Below are positions 1-8,804 of a stretch of 47,880 nucleotides of DNA, piece by piece. The stretch spans positions 1 to 47,880 of the forward strand of contig NZ_CAKC01000009.1 of NCBI RefSeq assembly GCF_000296855.1, read 5' to 3'. This stretch comes from Lactobacillus gigeriorum DSM 23908 = CRBIP 24.85. Its GTDB lineage: Bacteria > Bacillota > Bacilli > Lactobacillales > Lactobacillaceae. Positions within the stretch are counted from its first letter, which is position 1. The number at the start of each line of letters is the position of its first letter. The notes beneath the pieces were generated by a model. It was not told where the DNA came from. It did no database searches and saw only the letters and a list, made by a program, of their open reading frames with translations. The translations under genes and the position numbers were made by a program.

Positions 1-219
1 CAACCGTTTCAAATATTAATAAGACTGATCAAAAATAATTGCTTAAAATGCCTAATAATACTTGATTTTGGGTAGAAAATCATAAATCGTTTGAAGAATT
101 TGTGGAATAGTTCGAACAATTTTTTATTTATTGCCTAAATTGCTTATAAAGCTTGATAAATCAAGTCTTTTTTCTTAAGTTAATCGTGCGAAATCGTTTG
201 AAATCTTGCAAAAGAAAAA

Positions 220-250
220 GCCAATCCACCATATATGATTGGCAAAAAGC
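220..250 (-). terminator. Rho-independent terminator after the CPBP gene
   Basis: Seven-base arms GCCAATC (220-226) and GATTGGC (237-243) form a hairpin. Read on the minus strand it is followed by a T-rich run. It lies just past the stop of the CPBP gene. The remaining sequence from 1 to 219 is AT-rich and shows no gene I can support. Confidence 0.7.
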
Positions 251-267
251 TTAGTATATATATCTGT

Positions 268-1431
268 TTATTTGACATGATCAACATTGACTAATTGATT
301 TAGATTCTTTTCTAACTTGTCATGATCAGTAAATATTGTTAACAACAATACTGGAACTAGTTCCACTAAGCATCTAACAACTAATCCTAAAGTACTTTCT
401 GTTAGCAAAGGTCCAACATTAAATGCAGTTAATTGTGGTTCTGCTAAGACAATAAAATCAACTAGGAAATGGACTACCATTAATAAATAGATTTTTCCAC
501 TATAAAGATATAGACATGCATACATTAAGCCACCAATAAAGGTAAAGATGACTTCACCAACAACATAATTAATAGGTGAACCGGTACGTAAATACAAGGA
601 ATGAGGTAGAGCAAATAGAATAGCTGAAGCAAAAATCGTCAATATAATTCGAAACTTTTGCTTTGAGAATAATTTTAGCAGCACGATTATGTCTAATACG
701 CGGATTATCTCTTCAAAGAGGGCGGCTTCTACTGCCCAGTTTACTCGATCTAAAGTAAAATTATAGAGCGTAAGGTTGTTTTTCCACTCCCATAATATTT
801 CAGAGAAGTTTTGGCCGAAATTTGCCAAGCTGTTAAAGAACGCAAACCAAATTAGTAAAAGCATCATAGCTATCAGAATTAAGAGCCTAGTAGACATCTT
901 AAAATTCAAGTTCGAGAGATCCCAACTTTCTAGGATCATAGGTACTACAATTAAAAGAGCTAAAGCTAGGAAAAATTTGCTTTGTACTAGGGTCAAAAGT
1001 AATGTTGTGCTACCATATAAATCAATTGATTTAATAAGTATTGCAGGTAGTAACAATCCTTGAATGCTGATGAGCTGAAAAATTGGCGTTTTTAGTGACG
1101 GAAAGAATTTCAGCACTGTTAGTAAATAGAGCATCAATAGTAGTATTAAGTATACACTTGCTAAAAAAGTCTGTGATAATACTTTTTGCTGATTTAAGAA
1201 ATTCACACAGTTAACCAAAATTTGCATAAATAAGATCGGACTTAATAGTGAGATTACAGATACAGTGCATTCATAAAAGCTTTCTGTTTTGTTAAGGAAA
1301 ATATTAAGACCGAGAACAAAGATGACGGAAACTAGTAGAAATAGATTTCTGCTATCTATAAAGGTTAAAACAATTGCTAAAAGAAGATTCAGGTAACACT
1401 GATAATCAAAGAGATGTTGTTTAATAAACAA
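268..1431 (-). CDS. CPBP-family intramembrane metalloprotease-like protein
   Basis: A strongly hydrophobic 387-residue protein with around ten predicted membrane segments. The C-terminal half carries the three CPBP (Abi/CAAX protease-like) motifs: FEEIIR near residue 238, FALPHSL near residue 275 and HFLVDF near residue 321. Members of this family are membrane-embedded glutamate/histidine proteases or bacteriocin self-immunity proteins. The first motif reads EExxR where EExxxR is usual, so activity is uncertain. The start is a TTG at 1429-1431, chosen because GGGGTGA lies six bases upstream; no ATG is well placed. The gene stands alone between two terminators. No bacteriocin gene was seen beside it, so an immunity role is not supported here. 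Confidence 0.75.
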   Translation of the reverse strand: MFIKQHLFDYQCYLNLLLAIVLTFIDSRNLFLLVSVIFVLGLNIFLNKTESFYECTVSVISLLSPILFMQILVNCVNFLNQQKVLSQTFLASVYLILLLMLYLLTVLKFFPSLKTPIFQLISIQGLLLPAILIKSIDLYGSTTLLLTLVQSKFFLALALLIVVPMILESWDLSNLNFKMSTRLLILIAMMLLLIWFAFFNSLANFGQNFSEILWEWKNNLTLYNFTLDRVNWAVEAALFEEIIRVLDIIVLLKLFSKQKFRIILTIFASAILFALPHSLYLRTGSPINYVVGEVIFTFIGGLMYACLYLYSGKIYLLMVVHFLVDFIVLAEPQLTAFNVGPLLTESTLGLVVRCLVELVPVLLLTIFTDHDKLEKNLNQLVNVDHVK

Positions 1432-1550
1432 GGTAAATCACCCCAATTGATAGAAAATGAATCAACAATTATATTGACGATAAAAATATAAGTCAAGATA
1501 AAAACATGAAAATATTGAAAAAATTATGAACAAAAGTATGAGCGATAACA

Positions 1551-1598
1551 AAAAAGCTACCGATCTCGTTAAATAAACGCTGATCTGTAGCTTTTTTT
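1551..1598 (-). terminator. Bidirectional terminator between GH92 and CPBP genes
   Basis: AAAAAGCTAC and GATC pair with GATC and GTAGCTTTTT across a single mismatch. U-rich tails occur on both strands, so it can end the leftward regulator-GH92 transcript. The rest of 1432-1624 is AT-rich upstream sequence of the CPBP gene. Confidence 0.8.
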
Positions 1599-1624
1599 AT
1601 TCAATTAATGTTAGTTAAATTGCC

Positions 1625-3682
1625 CTATTCAGGTAGTAGAGAGAGACTTGTAATAAGAGTTCCACCCTTAAGCAGATCTTGTTGACTAATGGTTTGCTCC
1701 ACTTTATTGCCATTGAAAGTTCGCTTGGCAACATAATTATTAACTTCATTGTTGTTCTCAGTAATTAAAGTTAAAGTTTTTTCATTAGGTAAGGCTATTT
1801 CAACATAATCAAAGCTAGGGATGCCGAAAATATAAGTTCCAACACCAGGAGCTGAAGGATAAAATCCTAAGCTCGAGAACAGATACCAACTAGCCATTGA
1901 ACCGTTATCCTCATCGCCTGGATAGCCAGCAAAAGTAGCATTAAAACTGGTGCAAAGTTGTTTAACTAGGATTTCGGTTTGATGAGGTGCGTCTGCTAGA
2001 GCAAACAAATATGGTAAATGGAAACTTGGTTGATTGGAAATAGCTAATTGACCATATGGTTGAGCAATCATCTCGCGCATTTCATGAATAACTTGCCCAT
2101 AACTACCAACTTGGTATAAAGCTGGTTGATTTACCAACTTTGTAAGTTGTGCAGTAAATGCTGCTTTACTACCATAAAGCTTGATTAAACCGACAACATC
2201 CTGAAAAACATTGAAACTATTTTGCCAAGAAGATCCCTCAGTAAAGCCGTTTCCCCAATCAGTGGTATTAATTGGTACAAAATTACCTTGATCGTCTTTG
2301 GGATTCATCAGGCCAATTTCTGGATTAAAAAGATTTCGATAGTTCAAAGCTCGTTTCAGGTATTTTTGAGCTTCAAGCTCCCGTCCTAACTTTTGCAAAA
2401 CCTGGCCAATTGCCCAGTCAGAATACGCATAATCAAGGGTTTTATTAACGCTTTCCGGATAGTTGGTTGAAACGTAGCCTAATTTCTTGTATTCTTCTAA
2501 GCCTTCACGACCATATTTACTATCTTTGCTAGAACTTTCAGCCCCTTTAAGCATCCCTTCAAGATAATCTTCTAGCAGGTCAGGCGCAAGTTCTTTAACA
2601 GCTGCATCCGCCACCAAGACATCCAGCATCGTACCTGGCATCATACCACGTTCATCAGGTGACAACCAACGAGGTAAGTAGCCGTTTTCCTTAGTGCTAT
2701 TTAAAAATCCTTCCATGAAATCATGGAAATCTCTTGGTAAAAGCAAGCCATAAAGCGGGAAGTTAGTCCGATAAACATCCCAGAAACCAACATTGGTGTA
2801 CATTTTACCTGGAAGTACTTTTTTCTCAGTAGTTGAATAATGCACTTCTTGGCCTTCAGAGGTAACTTCGTAAAATTGGGTTGGGAACAGCAGACTGCGA
2901 TACAAGTTGGTATAAAAAGTCTTTACCTTGTTTTGATCATGATCGGAAATCCTAATCAAATTCAATTTTTCTTCCCAAGCTGCCACCACTTGCTGATGCA
3001 AATCTGAAAAACTCATCAAAGTAAGCTGACTTAAATTGAATTTAGCTTGTTCTTGACTAATAAAGCTAGTTGCATAAGTAAGATTTTCATCATTGAGTAC
3101 GATGATAATTTTCTTTAACTCAGTAGTAGTTACTAGTTTAACTGCTCCAAATTTACCATGGAGTGCAGTGTACATAGTAAAGTGAGGATCTTCGCTACCT
3201 GCAAAATTATTGCTGCTAAATATTACTTCCTGATCACTGGCAGAAATCAATTGCACTTTTTTGCCTTCAATAATTAACTTGCTAGGCCGATTACTAAAAT
3301 TAGTAAGCTGAATTTTTCCACCAAAACGATCATTCGTTGCTCTGATCAATAATTGCTGTGAGAGGGAAGTCAGTTGAATTAAATCAGGTCGAAAAATGGC
3401 GTCCTGTGGCCGATAATCATCAAGTTCGCGATCATCTCTTGTCTTAAAACGCATTGTAAAAGCTTGAAAATCGCCAATCCATGGACTTGGCTGATGAGTA
3501 ATGTGCAAGCCGGCAAAGTACGGCAATTCAGGATCAAACCACCAGCTGGTGTCTTGATCAGTTGTAGCAACAGCTAAATAATTCATTCCAAAAGGAACTC
3601 CAGTTAAAGGCAAAGTGTTACCGTGACTAAATTCGTAGCGACTCTTGCTACCAACGCGGGTATCAATATCTGTAAGATGCAT
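1625..3682 (-). CDS. GH92 alpha-mannosidase (exo-alpha-1,2-type), cytoplasmic
   Basis: A 685-residue protein with the GH92 layout. The N-terminal beta-sandwich begins with GSKSRYEFSHGNTLPLTGVP and continues with an AGLHITHQPSPWIGD segment. The catalytic (alpha/alpha)6 domain carries NVGFWDVYRTNFPLYGLL and ends with GYPGDEDNGSMASWYLFSSL, where the acidic pair expected for the calcium-dependent inverting mechanism sits. The family removes terminal mannose, often alpha-1,2-linked, from high-mannose N-glycans. There is no signal peptide, so the substrate must be imported. AGAGGA precedes the ATG. The gene lies 10 bases after the regulator gene in the same leftward transcript, divergent from GH125-GH38-GH20. 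Linkage specificity is inferred from the family. Confidence 0.9.
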   Translation of the reverse strand: MHLTDIDTRVGSKSRYEFSHGNTLPLTGVPFGMNYLAVATTDQDTSWWFDPELPYFAGLHITHQPSPWIGDFQAFTMRFKTRDDRELDDYRPQDAIFRPDLIQLTSLSQQLLIRATNDRFGGKIQLTNFSNRPSKLIIEGKKVQLISASDQEVIFSSNNFAGSEDPHFTMYTALHGKFGAVKLVTTTELKKIIIVLNDENLTYATSFISQEQAKFNLSQLTLMSFSDLHQQVVAAWEEKLNLIRISDHDQNKVKTFYTNLYRSLLFPTQFYEVTSEGQEVHYSTTEKKVLPGKMYTNVGFWDVYRTNFPLYGLLLPRDFHDFMEGFLNSTKENGYLPRWLSPDERGMMPGTMLDVLVADAAVKELAPDLLEDYLEGMLKGAESSSKDSKYGREGLEEYKKLGYVSTNYPESVNKTLDYAYSDWAIGQVLQKLGRELEAQKYLKRALNYRNLFNPEIGLMNPKDDQGNFVPINTTDWGNGFTEGSSWQNSFNVFQDVVGLIKLYGSKAAFTAQLTKLVNQPALYQVGSYGQVIHEMREMIAQPYGQLAISNQPSFHLPYLFALADAPHQTEILVKQLCTSFNATFAGYPGDEDNGSMASWYLFSSLGFYPSAPGVGTYIFGIPSFDYVEIALPNEKTLTLITENNNEVNNYVAKRTFNGNKVEQTISQQDLLKGGTLITSLSLLPE

Positions 3683-3692
3683 AAAAAATCCT

Positions 3693-4718
3693 CTATCTTC
3701 TACTTAATTTGACGTCGACCACCAAATTGCGATCGACGATCGCTTGGGGATCATTAATTTGTTGCAACAATAGGTTGACGGCTTGCTCGCCTAATGTGAA
3801 AAAATCTTGGCCAATACTGCTAAGAGGCGGGGAAGACATTGCTGTTAAAGGCAAATTATCAAAACCAACAATAGCAATTTGATCGGGCACCTGGATTTTA
3901 GCTGGCAAGAGCAAATTCAAAATGCGGTAGGCGACAATATCATTTTCGGCCACGATACCATCAACACGATTGTCTGATAGGTAAGTTACTAAATCCATGC
4001 CTTCTTTTTCATAAAGCAACTTGGTTGTTTTCAATGGCTTAAGGGGCATTTTTTGTAAGCGACACGCTTTGATAAAGCCCATAAAGCGGTCTGCCACTGG
4101 ACCAGTGAAGCTCTCCCAAAAATTAGTGTTGGAATAGAATACCAAGCGTTTTTTGCCAATATCTTGTAAATATTGGCCAGCTAAGTAGCCCCCACCTACA
4201 TTATCACTGACTACGCTTGGAATTACTGAATTTGGTAGTGCCTTATCAAGCAAGACCAGGGGAAGACCTTGTTGATATAGTTCAAGCACATGCGGAAATT
4301 CCTTAGCCAGCTCCAAGGGATAATAGATAACACCAGCATAGTTTTTGGCAATTTGTTGATATGACAAGTGGCGAAAGTCTTCGTTGGTCATTGAGAGCAA
4401 ATTCCAAGTGGTATTTTTGAGCATATGCTGGATTCCTAAAACATAGTTGCCAAGTTCGTTATTTGAAGAAAACGGCAAAACTAACAAAATGCTCTTAAGA
4501 CTTGAAGTGCCGTGGAGCTTTACAAAACTGCCTTTACCCTTGATGCGGTAGATTAAATCATCTGCCACTAGTTGATTTAGAGCGTGTTTAGCCGTAATGC
4601 GGCTGACATTATATTTAATTGTAAGTGCCTTTTCACTCGGCAGTAATTGATTTGGAGCGATCTCCCGCCTAAGGATCGCTTTTTTTAATTCTTCATAGAT
4701 AAGTTGATATTTTGTCAT
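3693..4718 (-). CDS. GntR-type transcriptional regulator with LacI-like sugar-binding domain (AraR architecture)
   Basis: The first 70 or so residues are a GntR winged helix (YQLIYEELKKAILRREIAPN, then LPSEKALTIKYNVSRITAKH). Residues from about 75 to 341 form a periplasmic-binding-protein-like effector domain of LacI/GalR type, ending with FDNLPLTAMSSPPLSSIGQD. This is the AraR arrangement, in which a sugar releases the repressor from DNA. I chose the ATG at 4716-4718 (341 residues) because GntR domains start at this point. An in-frame start at 4790 would add 24 unrelated residues and run through the cre-like box. The gene is cotranscribed with GH92 and faces the GH125-GH38-GH20 operon, so it is the obvious local regulator. 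The inducer is unknown; a mannose-containing sugar is my inference. Confidence 0.85.
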   Translation of the reverse strand: MTKYQLIYEELKKAILRREIAPNQLLPSEKALTIKYNVSRITAKHALNQLVADDLIYRIKGKGSFVKLHGTSSLKSILLVLPFSSNNELGNYVLGIQHMLKNTTWNLLSMTNEDFRHLSYQQIAKNYAGVIYYPLELAKEFPHVLELYQQGLPLVLLDKALPNSVIPSVVSDNVGGGYLAGQYLQDIGKKRLVFYSNTNFWESFTGPVADRFMGFIKACRLQKMPLKPLKTTKLLYEKEGMDLVTYLSDNRVDGIVAENDIVAYRILNLLLPAKIQVPDQIAIVGFDNLPLTAMSSPPLSSIGQDFFTLGEQAVNLLLQQINDPQAIVDRNLVVDVKLSRR

Positions 4719-4729
4719 TTGTTTAACCT

Positions 4730-4836
4730 GATATATTCCGATATACCTACTTTTAGGCATTGTTTTCGCTTTCAATAACATTTTAAGCAAGAAACATGGT
4801 ATATTTCAAGTATAAAATTAGATCAGGAGAACAAAA
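4730..4836. promoter_or_regulatory. Divergent control region of the mannosidase operons with cre-like box
   Basis: TGTTTTCGCTTTCA at 4761-4774 fits the relaxed cre pattern TG-N4-CG-N4-CA. Two outward-facing copies of GGTATAT lie on either side: on the minus strand within 4730-4747, and on the plus strand at 4798-4804, each followed by an AT-rich second half (GGTATATTTCAAGTATAAAA on the plus strand). These are candidate sites for the adjacent GntR-type regulator. TATAAA at 4811-4816 is a possible rightward -10, and AGGAGA at 4825-4830 is the ribosome binding site of GH125. No binding site has been tested. Confidence 0.5.
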
Positions 4837-6120
4837 ATGGAATTACCAATAGGAATTAAACAACTAATCTCAGAAATTAAAGACTTATGTGGTGCCGAAC
4901 ATGCTGATTGGGCAGAAGTTTTTGAAAAAACTTTCGCGGATACCATCAAAAATGCCATGGTTGAAGACGAAAATGGTATTTTTGTCCTAACCGGAGATAT
5001 TCCAGCAATGTGGCAACGCGATTCTACTGCTCAAGTTAGACCTTATTTAATTGCTGCCAAGGATGATCCAGAAACAGCTGCAATCATCAAAAAAGTTTTA
5101 AAGCGGCAATTTTTTAACATGCAACTTGATCCTTATGCTAATGCATTTAACCAAGTTCCGAATAATCAAGGGCACCAAACGGATGAAACGGAAATGGGAC
5201 CATGGATTTGGGAACGCAAATATGAAATTGACTCATTATGTTATCCAATCAACTTGGCATATTTATATTGGAAAAATACGGGTGATACTTCAATTTTTGA
5301 CGAAAATTTTAAGTTAGCCGTTGAAAAGGCCGTTGATGTAATGCGCACAGAAATTCATCATGAGGTTTCACCATACAAATTCCAACGTTTTATCGATCGC
5401 CCAGAAGATACGTTAGTTAATGAAGGGACTGGTCCTGATTTTACATATACGGGCATGACTTGGTGTGGCTTCCGACCTAGTGATGATGCGTGTGAATACA
5501 GTTACTCGATTCCTGAAAACATGTTTGCCAAACTAGTTTTGAACCAGTTGCATGAAATTTATACCCAAATAGCCGGGATTGAAGATGACGATCTAGCTGG
5601 TGAATGTAGCAATATTGCTGAAGAAATTGATCAAGGGATCAAGAAATATGGCTTGATCGAAGACCAAGCTGGTAAACAAGTGTTTGCTTATGAAGTTGAT
5701 GGTCGAGGCAACTATTTATTCATGGATGATGCAAATGTTCCAGATTTAACGAGTATGCCATATCTTGGTTCTATCGCTGCTGGCAATGTGATCTATCAGA
5801 ATACGCGTAAGGCCGCTTTGAGTAAGCAGAATAAGTACTACTATGAAGGTAAATATGCTGCCGGTTTGGGTTCGCCTCATACTCCTGAAGATTATGTCTG
5901 GCATATTGGCTTGGCAATTGCTGGCTTAACCACTGACGATAAGGAAGAGCAGGAACGAATTTTAAATACTTTGATCGCCACTTCTGCTGGTACCAAAATG
6001 ATGCACGAAGGCTTTGATCCTAACGATCCAAGTAAATACACCAGAGAATGGTTCTCATGGGCAAACATGATGTTCTGCGAATTATTGTTGGCATATTTTG
6101 ACAAGACGATTAACAAGTAA
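4837..6120 (+). CDS. GH125 exo-alpha-1,6-mannosidase
   Basis: A 427-residue protein matching GH125 (formerly DUF1237) over its full length. Recognisable blocks are FVLTGDIPAMWQRDSTAQVR near residues 45-68, NEGTGPDFTYTGMTWCGFRP near 190-212, and YVWHIGLAIAGLTT with KMMHEGFDPNDPSKYTREWF near the C-terminus. Characterised GH125 enzymes are inverting mannosidases acting on non-reducing alpha-1,6-linked mannose in N-glycan cores. There is no signal peptide, so it acts in the cytoplasm. AGGAGA lies six bases before the ATG. It is the first gene of the rightward mannosidase operon, 14 bases before GH38. In pneumococcus the same enzyme families also sit side by side, which supports a role in N-glycan breakdown. 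Confidence 0.92.
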   Translation: MELPIGIKQLISEIKDLCGAEHADWAEVFEKTFADTIKNAMVEDENGIFVLTGDIPAMWQRDSTAQVRPYLIAAKDDPETAAIIKKVLKRQFFNMQLDPYANAFNQVPNNQGHQTDETEMGPWIWERKYEIDSLCYPINLAYLYWKNTGDTSIFDENFKLAVEKAVDVMRTEIHHEVSPYKFQRFIDRPEDTLVNEGTGPDFTYTGMTWCGFRPSDDACEYSYSIPENMFAKLVLNQLHEIYTQIAGIEDDDLAGECSNIAEEIDQGIKKYGLIEDQAGKQVFAYEVDGRGNYLFMDDANVPDLTSMPYLGSIAAGNVIYQNTRKAALSKQNKYYYEGKYAAGLGSPHTPEDYVWHIGLAIAGLTTDDKEEQERILNTLIATSAGTKMMHEGFDPNDPSKYTREWFSWANMMFCELLLAYFDKTINK

Positions 6121-6134
6121 CAAAGGAAAAAGAA

Positions 6135-8804
6135 ATGAAGAAAAAGCGGGTATTTATTATTTCCCACACGCACTGGGATCGCGAATGGTACATGGGATTT
6201 GAAGAACACCACATGCGCTTGGTAAATCTAATCGACGACTTGCTCTACTTGTTTAAGCATGATCCTGATTTTGATTCCTTCCACTTGGATGGGCAAGACA
6301 TCATCATTGATGATTATTTAGCTGTACGACCTGAAAAACGTGAAGAAGTTATGCATTATATCAAGGAAGGCAAGCTTCGCGTTGGTCCATTTTATATTTT
6401 GCAGGATGACTTTTTGACTAGTCCCGAAGGCAATATAAAAAATGCCCTCTACGGCATGAAAAAAGCCCGCGACTACGGACATCAACCAGTTAATATTGGC
6501 TATTTTCCAGATACGTTCGGCAATATGGGTCAAGCTCCACAAATGATGAAGCTATTGGGCTTTGATGCTGTTGCCTTTGGCCGGGGCGTAACGCCGACTG
6601 GGTTTAATAATCAAGTCGGTCAAGGTAAATTTGATTCGACTTATTCAGAAATGAACTGGGAAAGTCCCAATCATGATCAAGTCTTAGGGATTTTGTTTGC
6701 TAACTGGTATTCTAACGGTAATGAGATTCCCGTTGATGAAGTAGAAGCTAAAGCATATTGGACCAAGAAATTGGCAGAAGCAGAAAAATTCGCTTCAACA
6801 AGAGACTTGCTCTTTATGAATGGTGTAGACCATCAACCAGTTCAAATGGATGTCACTAAGGCGATCAAGGTGGCTAACAAACTCTTTCCAGATTATGAAT
6901 TTATTCATTCCAATTTTGACGATTATTTAAAAGCTTTAAAGGAAGATTTACCTGAGGATTTAACTACTGTTAAAGGTGAATTGACCTCGCAAGATACGGA
7001 TGGTTGGTATACCTTGGCTAATACTGCTTCAAGTCGAGTATATTTGAAGCAAACCAATATAAAACTTGAACGGACTTTGGAAAATAAGCTGGCACCATTA
7101 TTTTTATTAAAAGGCCAAGTCACGCCGACTGAACAGGATAAATTAGACTATGCTTGGCTTGAATTGTTGCGTAATCATCCGCATGATTCGATTACGGGAT
7201 GTTCAGTTGATGAAGTTCACCAAGGAATGATGAATCGCTTTAGAAAAGTAGCCCAAGTTGCTAAATCTTTATGTGGTGAGGCTTTGACTGCCTTTACTGA
7301 TAAAATCAAAACCGATGGATTTAGTGAAGAGGCAAAACCATTCGTAATTTTGAATACTAGTGGCGTAACTAAGCATGAAGAGGCCGTAGTGAAGGTAGAA
7401 CTTTTCCGTAGATTGTTTGCGGAAGCTAGTCCTGAACAGGCTTATCGTGATGCGGAAAAATTTTTAGAAGATCATCAACAATTACGGGTGGTAGATCAAG
7501 CTGGAAACAGCGTACCTTTTAGGGTAGTTAAGCGTTATGCTGCATATGGCTATGATTTGCCAGAAAGAACTTTCAGAGTGCCATATATGGCTGCTTATGT
7601 AGAATTGGCCGTTGCTTCGGAAATTAAGCCTTTTTCATGGCAAACTTTTGCGGTGGAATTTGGCCAGGGGGATGAACGTGGCTTAATAAGTGGTCAAGAA
7701 GCTAGGTTAGAAAATAACTTTATTAGAGTTGAAGTCATGCCGAATGGCGAAATCAAGCTTTTTGATCAAAGAAATCTTAATGAAGCTTATCGTTTGCATC
7801 TTGTTGATACGGGCGATATTGGCAACGAATATATTTATCGTCAATCCGCAGATAAGAGTCGAATTATTTTTAATAGTCCAATCAAAAACTTGCGTTCATC
7901 GCAGTTATTGCAAGGTCAGAAGGTAACATTTGAGCAAACAATGCTACTACCTGAAAGAGCAGAAGCTAAACTAGACTATGAACGCCAAGCAGTAATCGAC
8001 ATTACCCACCGAACAAGTGTCCGTTCAAGTGTCGTTAAGCCATTTACGATTAAAGTTACCCTTGAATTAAGCGCTAATGATCGCCGAGTAAAGATCAAGG
8101 TTGAAGGGGACAATCAACATCAAGATCACCGTCTTAGAGCAGAGGTTACAACTAACCAGATTAATGCTCATAATGATAGTGAATCCATTTTTGAAGTGGT
8201 AACTCGTGATAATCAAGTTAGTCCTAACTGGAAAAATCCAACTAATCCGCAACACCAGCAAGCCTTTGTCTCAGTTCATGAGCAAGGCAAAGGGGTAGTT
8301 ATTGGTAATCTCGGCTTGCAAGAATATGAAGTGGCGCCAGATGGTAGTGAAATAGCTTTGACTTTGCTTCGCTGCACTGGCGAGTTAGGCGACTGGGGCT
8401 ACTTCCCAACTTTTGATTCTCAATGTTTAGGTGAATTTGAAGCAGAATTTTCGATCGGGTTAACTGATGGTAGCCAAGTCGAACAAGTCACAGCTTATCA
8501 AGTTGCTAGAGCTGATCAGATTCCATTGATTACAGGTCAAACTGCTCGTCACTCTGGCGAATATGCTCCTGAAAAGACTTATTTGACGGTATCTAATCCT
8601 GCTTTTGCTGTAACTGCTACGGAACGTTCTGAATCAGGTGAAATGATAGTGCGTGGTTACAATTTAACAGCAGAAAAGCAACCGTTAGAAGTGAAACTGT
8701 GGGATCAAAGTGCAGCTGCAATTGTTGACTTTAATGGTAATAAAATCGATCGAGCTCAAACTGAGCTTGATCCAGCAGAAATTAAGACTTATAGGTATGA
8801 ATAA
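6135..8804 (+). CDS. GH38 alpha-mannosidase
   Basis: An 889-residue protein with GH38 order: an N-terminal catalytic domain, a three-helix bundle near residues 300-380, and C-terminal beta-sandwich domains. SHTHWDREW at residues 10-18 supplies zinc ligands (H13, D15). GYFPDTFGNMGQAPQ supplies the nucleophile and zinc ligand D126. LRNHPHDSITGCSVDEVHQG is also typical of the family. The bacterial enzymes hydrolyse alpha-1,2/1,3/1,6-linked mannosides with retention, usually in the cytoplasm, and no signal peptide is present here. AAAGGA precedes the ATG at good spacing. The stop codon overlaps the GH20 start by one base (TAATG), suggesting translational coupling. It probably finishes the mannose trimming begun by GH92 and GH125. 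Confidence 0.93.
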   Translation: MKKKRVFIISHTHWDREWYMGFEEHHMRLVNLIDDLLYLFKHDPDFDSFHLDGQDIIIDDYLAVRPEKREEVMHYIKEGKLRVGPFYILQDDFLTSPEGNIKNALYGMKKARDYGHQPVNIGYFPDTFGNMGQAPQMMKLLGFDAVAFGRGVTPTGFNNQVGQGKFDSTYSEMNWESPNHDQVLGILFANWYSNGNEIPVDEVEAKAYWTKKLAEAEKFASTRDLLFMNGVDHQPVQMDVTKAIKVANKLFPDYEFIHSNFDDYLKALKEDLPEDLTTVKGELTSQDTDGWYTLANTASSRVYLKQTNIKLERTLENKLAPLFLLKGQVTPTEQDKLDYAWLELLRNHPHDSITGCSVDEVHQGMMNRFRKVAQVAKSLCGEALTAFTDKIKTDGFSEEAKPFVILNTSGVTKHEEAVVKVELFRRLFAEASPEQAYRDAEKFLEDHQQLRVVDQAGNSVPFRVVKRYAAYGYDLPERTFRVPYMAAYVELAVASEIKPFSWQTFAVEFGQGDERGLISGQEARLENNFIRVEVMPNGEIKLFDQRNLNEAYRLHLVDTGDIGNEYIYRQSADKSRIIFNSPIKNLRSSQLLQGQKVTFEQTMLLPERAEAKLDYERQAVIDITHRTSVRSSVVKPFTIKVTLELSANDRRVKIKVEGDNQHQDHRLRAEVTTNQINAHNDSESIFEVVTRDNQVSPNWKNPTNPQHQQAFVSVHEQGKGVVIGNLGLQEYEVAPDGSEIALTLLRCTGELGDWGYFPTFDSQCLGEFEAEFSIGLTDGSQVEQVTAYQVARADQIPLITGQTARHSGEYAPEKTYLTVSNPAFAVTATERSESGEMIVRGYNLTAEKQPLEVKLWDQSAAAIVDFNGNKIDRAQTELDPAEIKTYRYE

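Noticed and set aside
1-219. Repeated CGTTTGAA-like words at about 86 and 193 as a regulatory repeat
   Set aside because: The words are short, spaced about 107 bases apart and without a gene or promoter context; chance in AT-rich sequence is sufficient.
776-1063. A 95-residue plus-strand frame inside the CPBP gene
   Set aside because: It is antisense to a membrane protein with family motifs and has no promoter or ribosome binding site.
5892-6212. A 106-residue minus-strand frame over the GH125/GH38 junction
   Set aside because: It overlaps two well-supported genes on the other strand and has no start signal or family resemblance.
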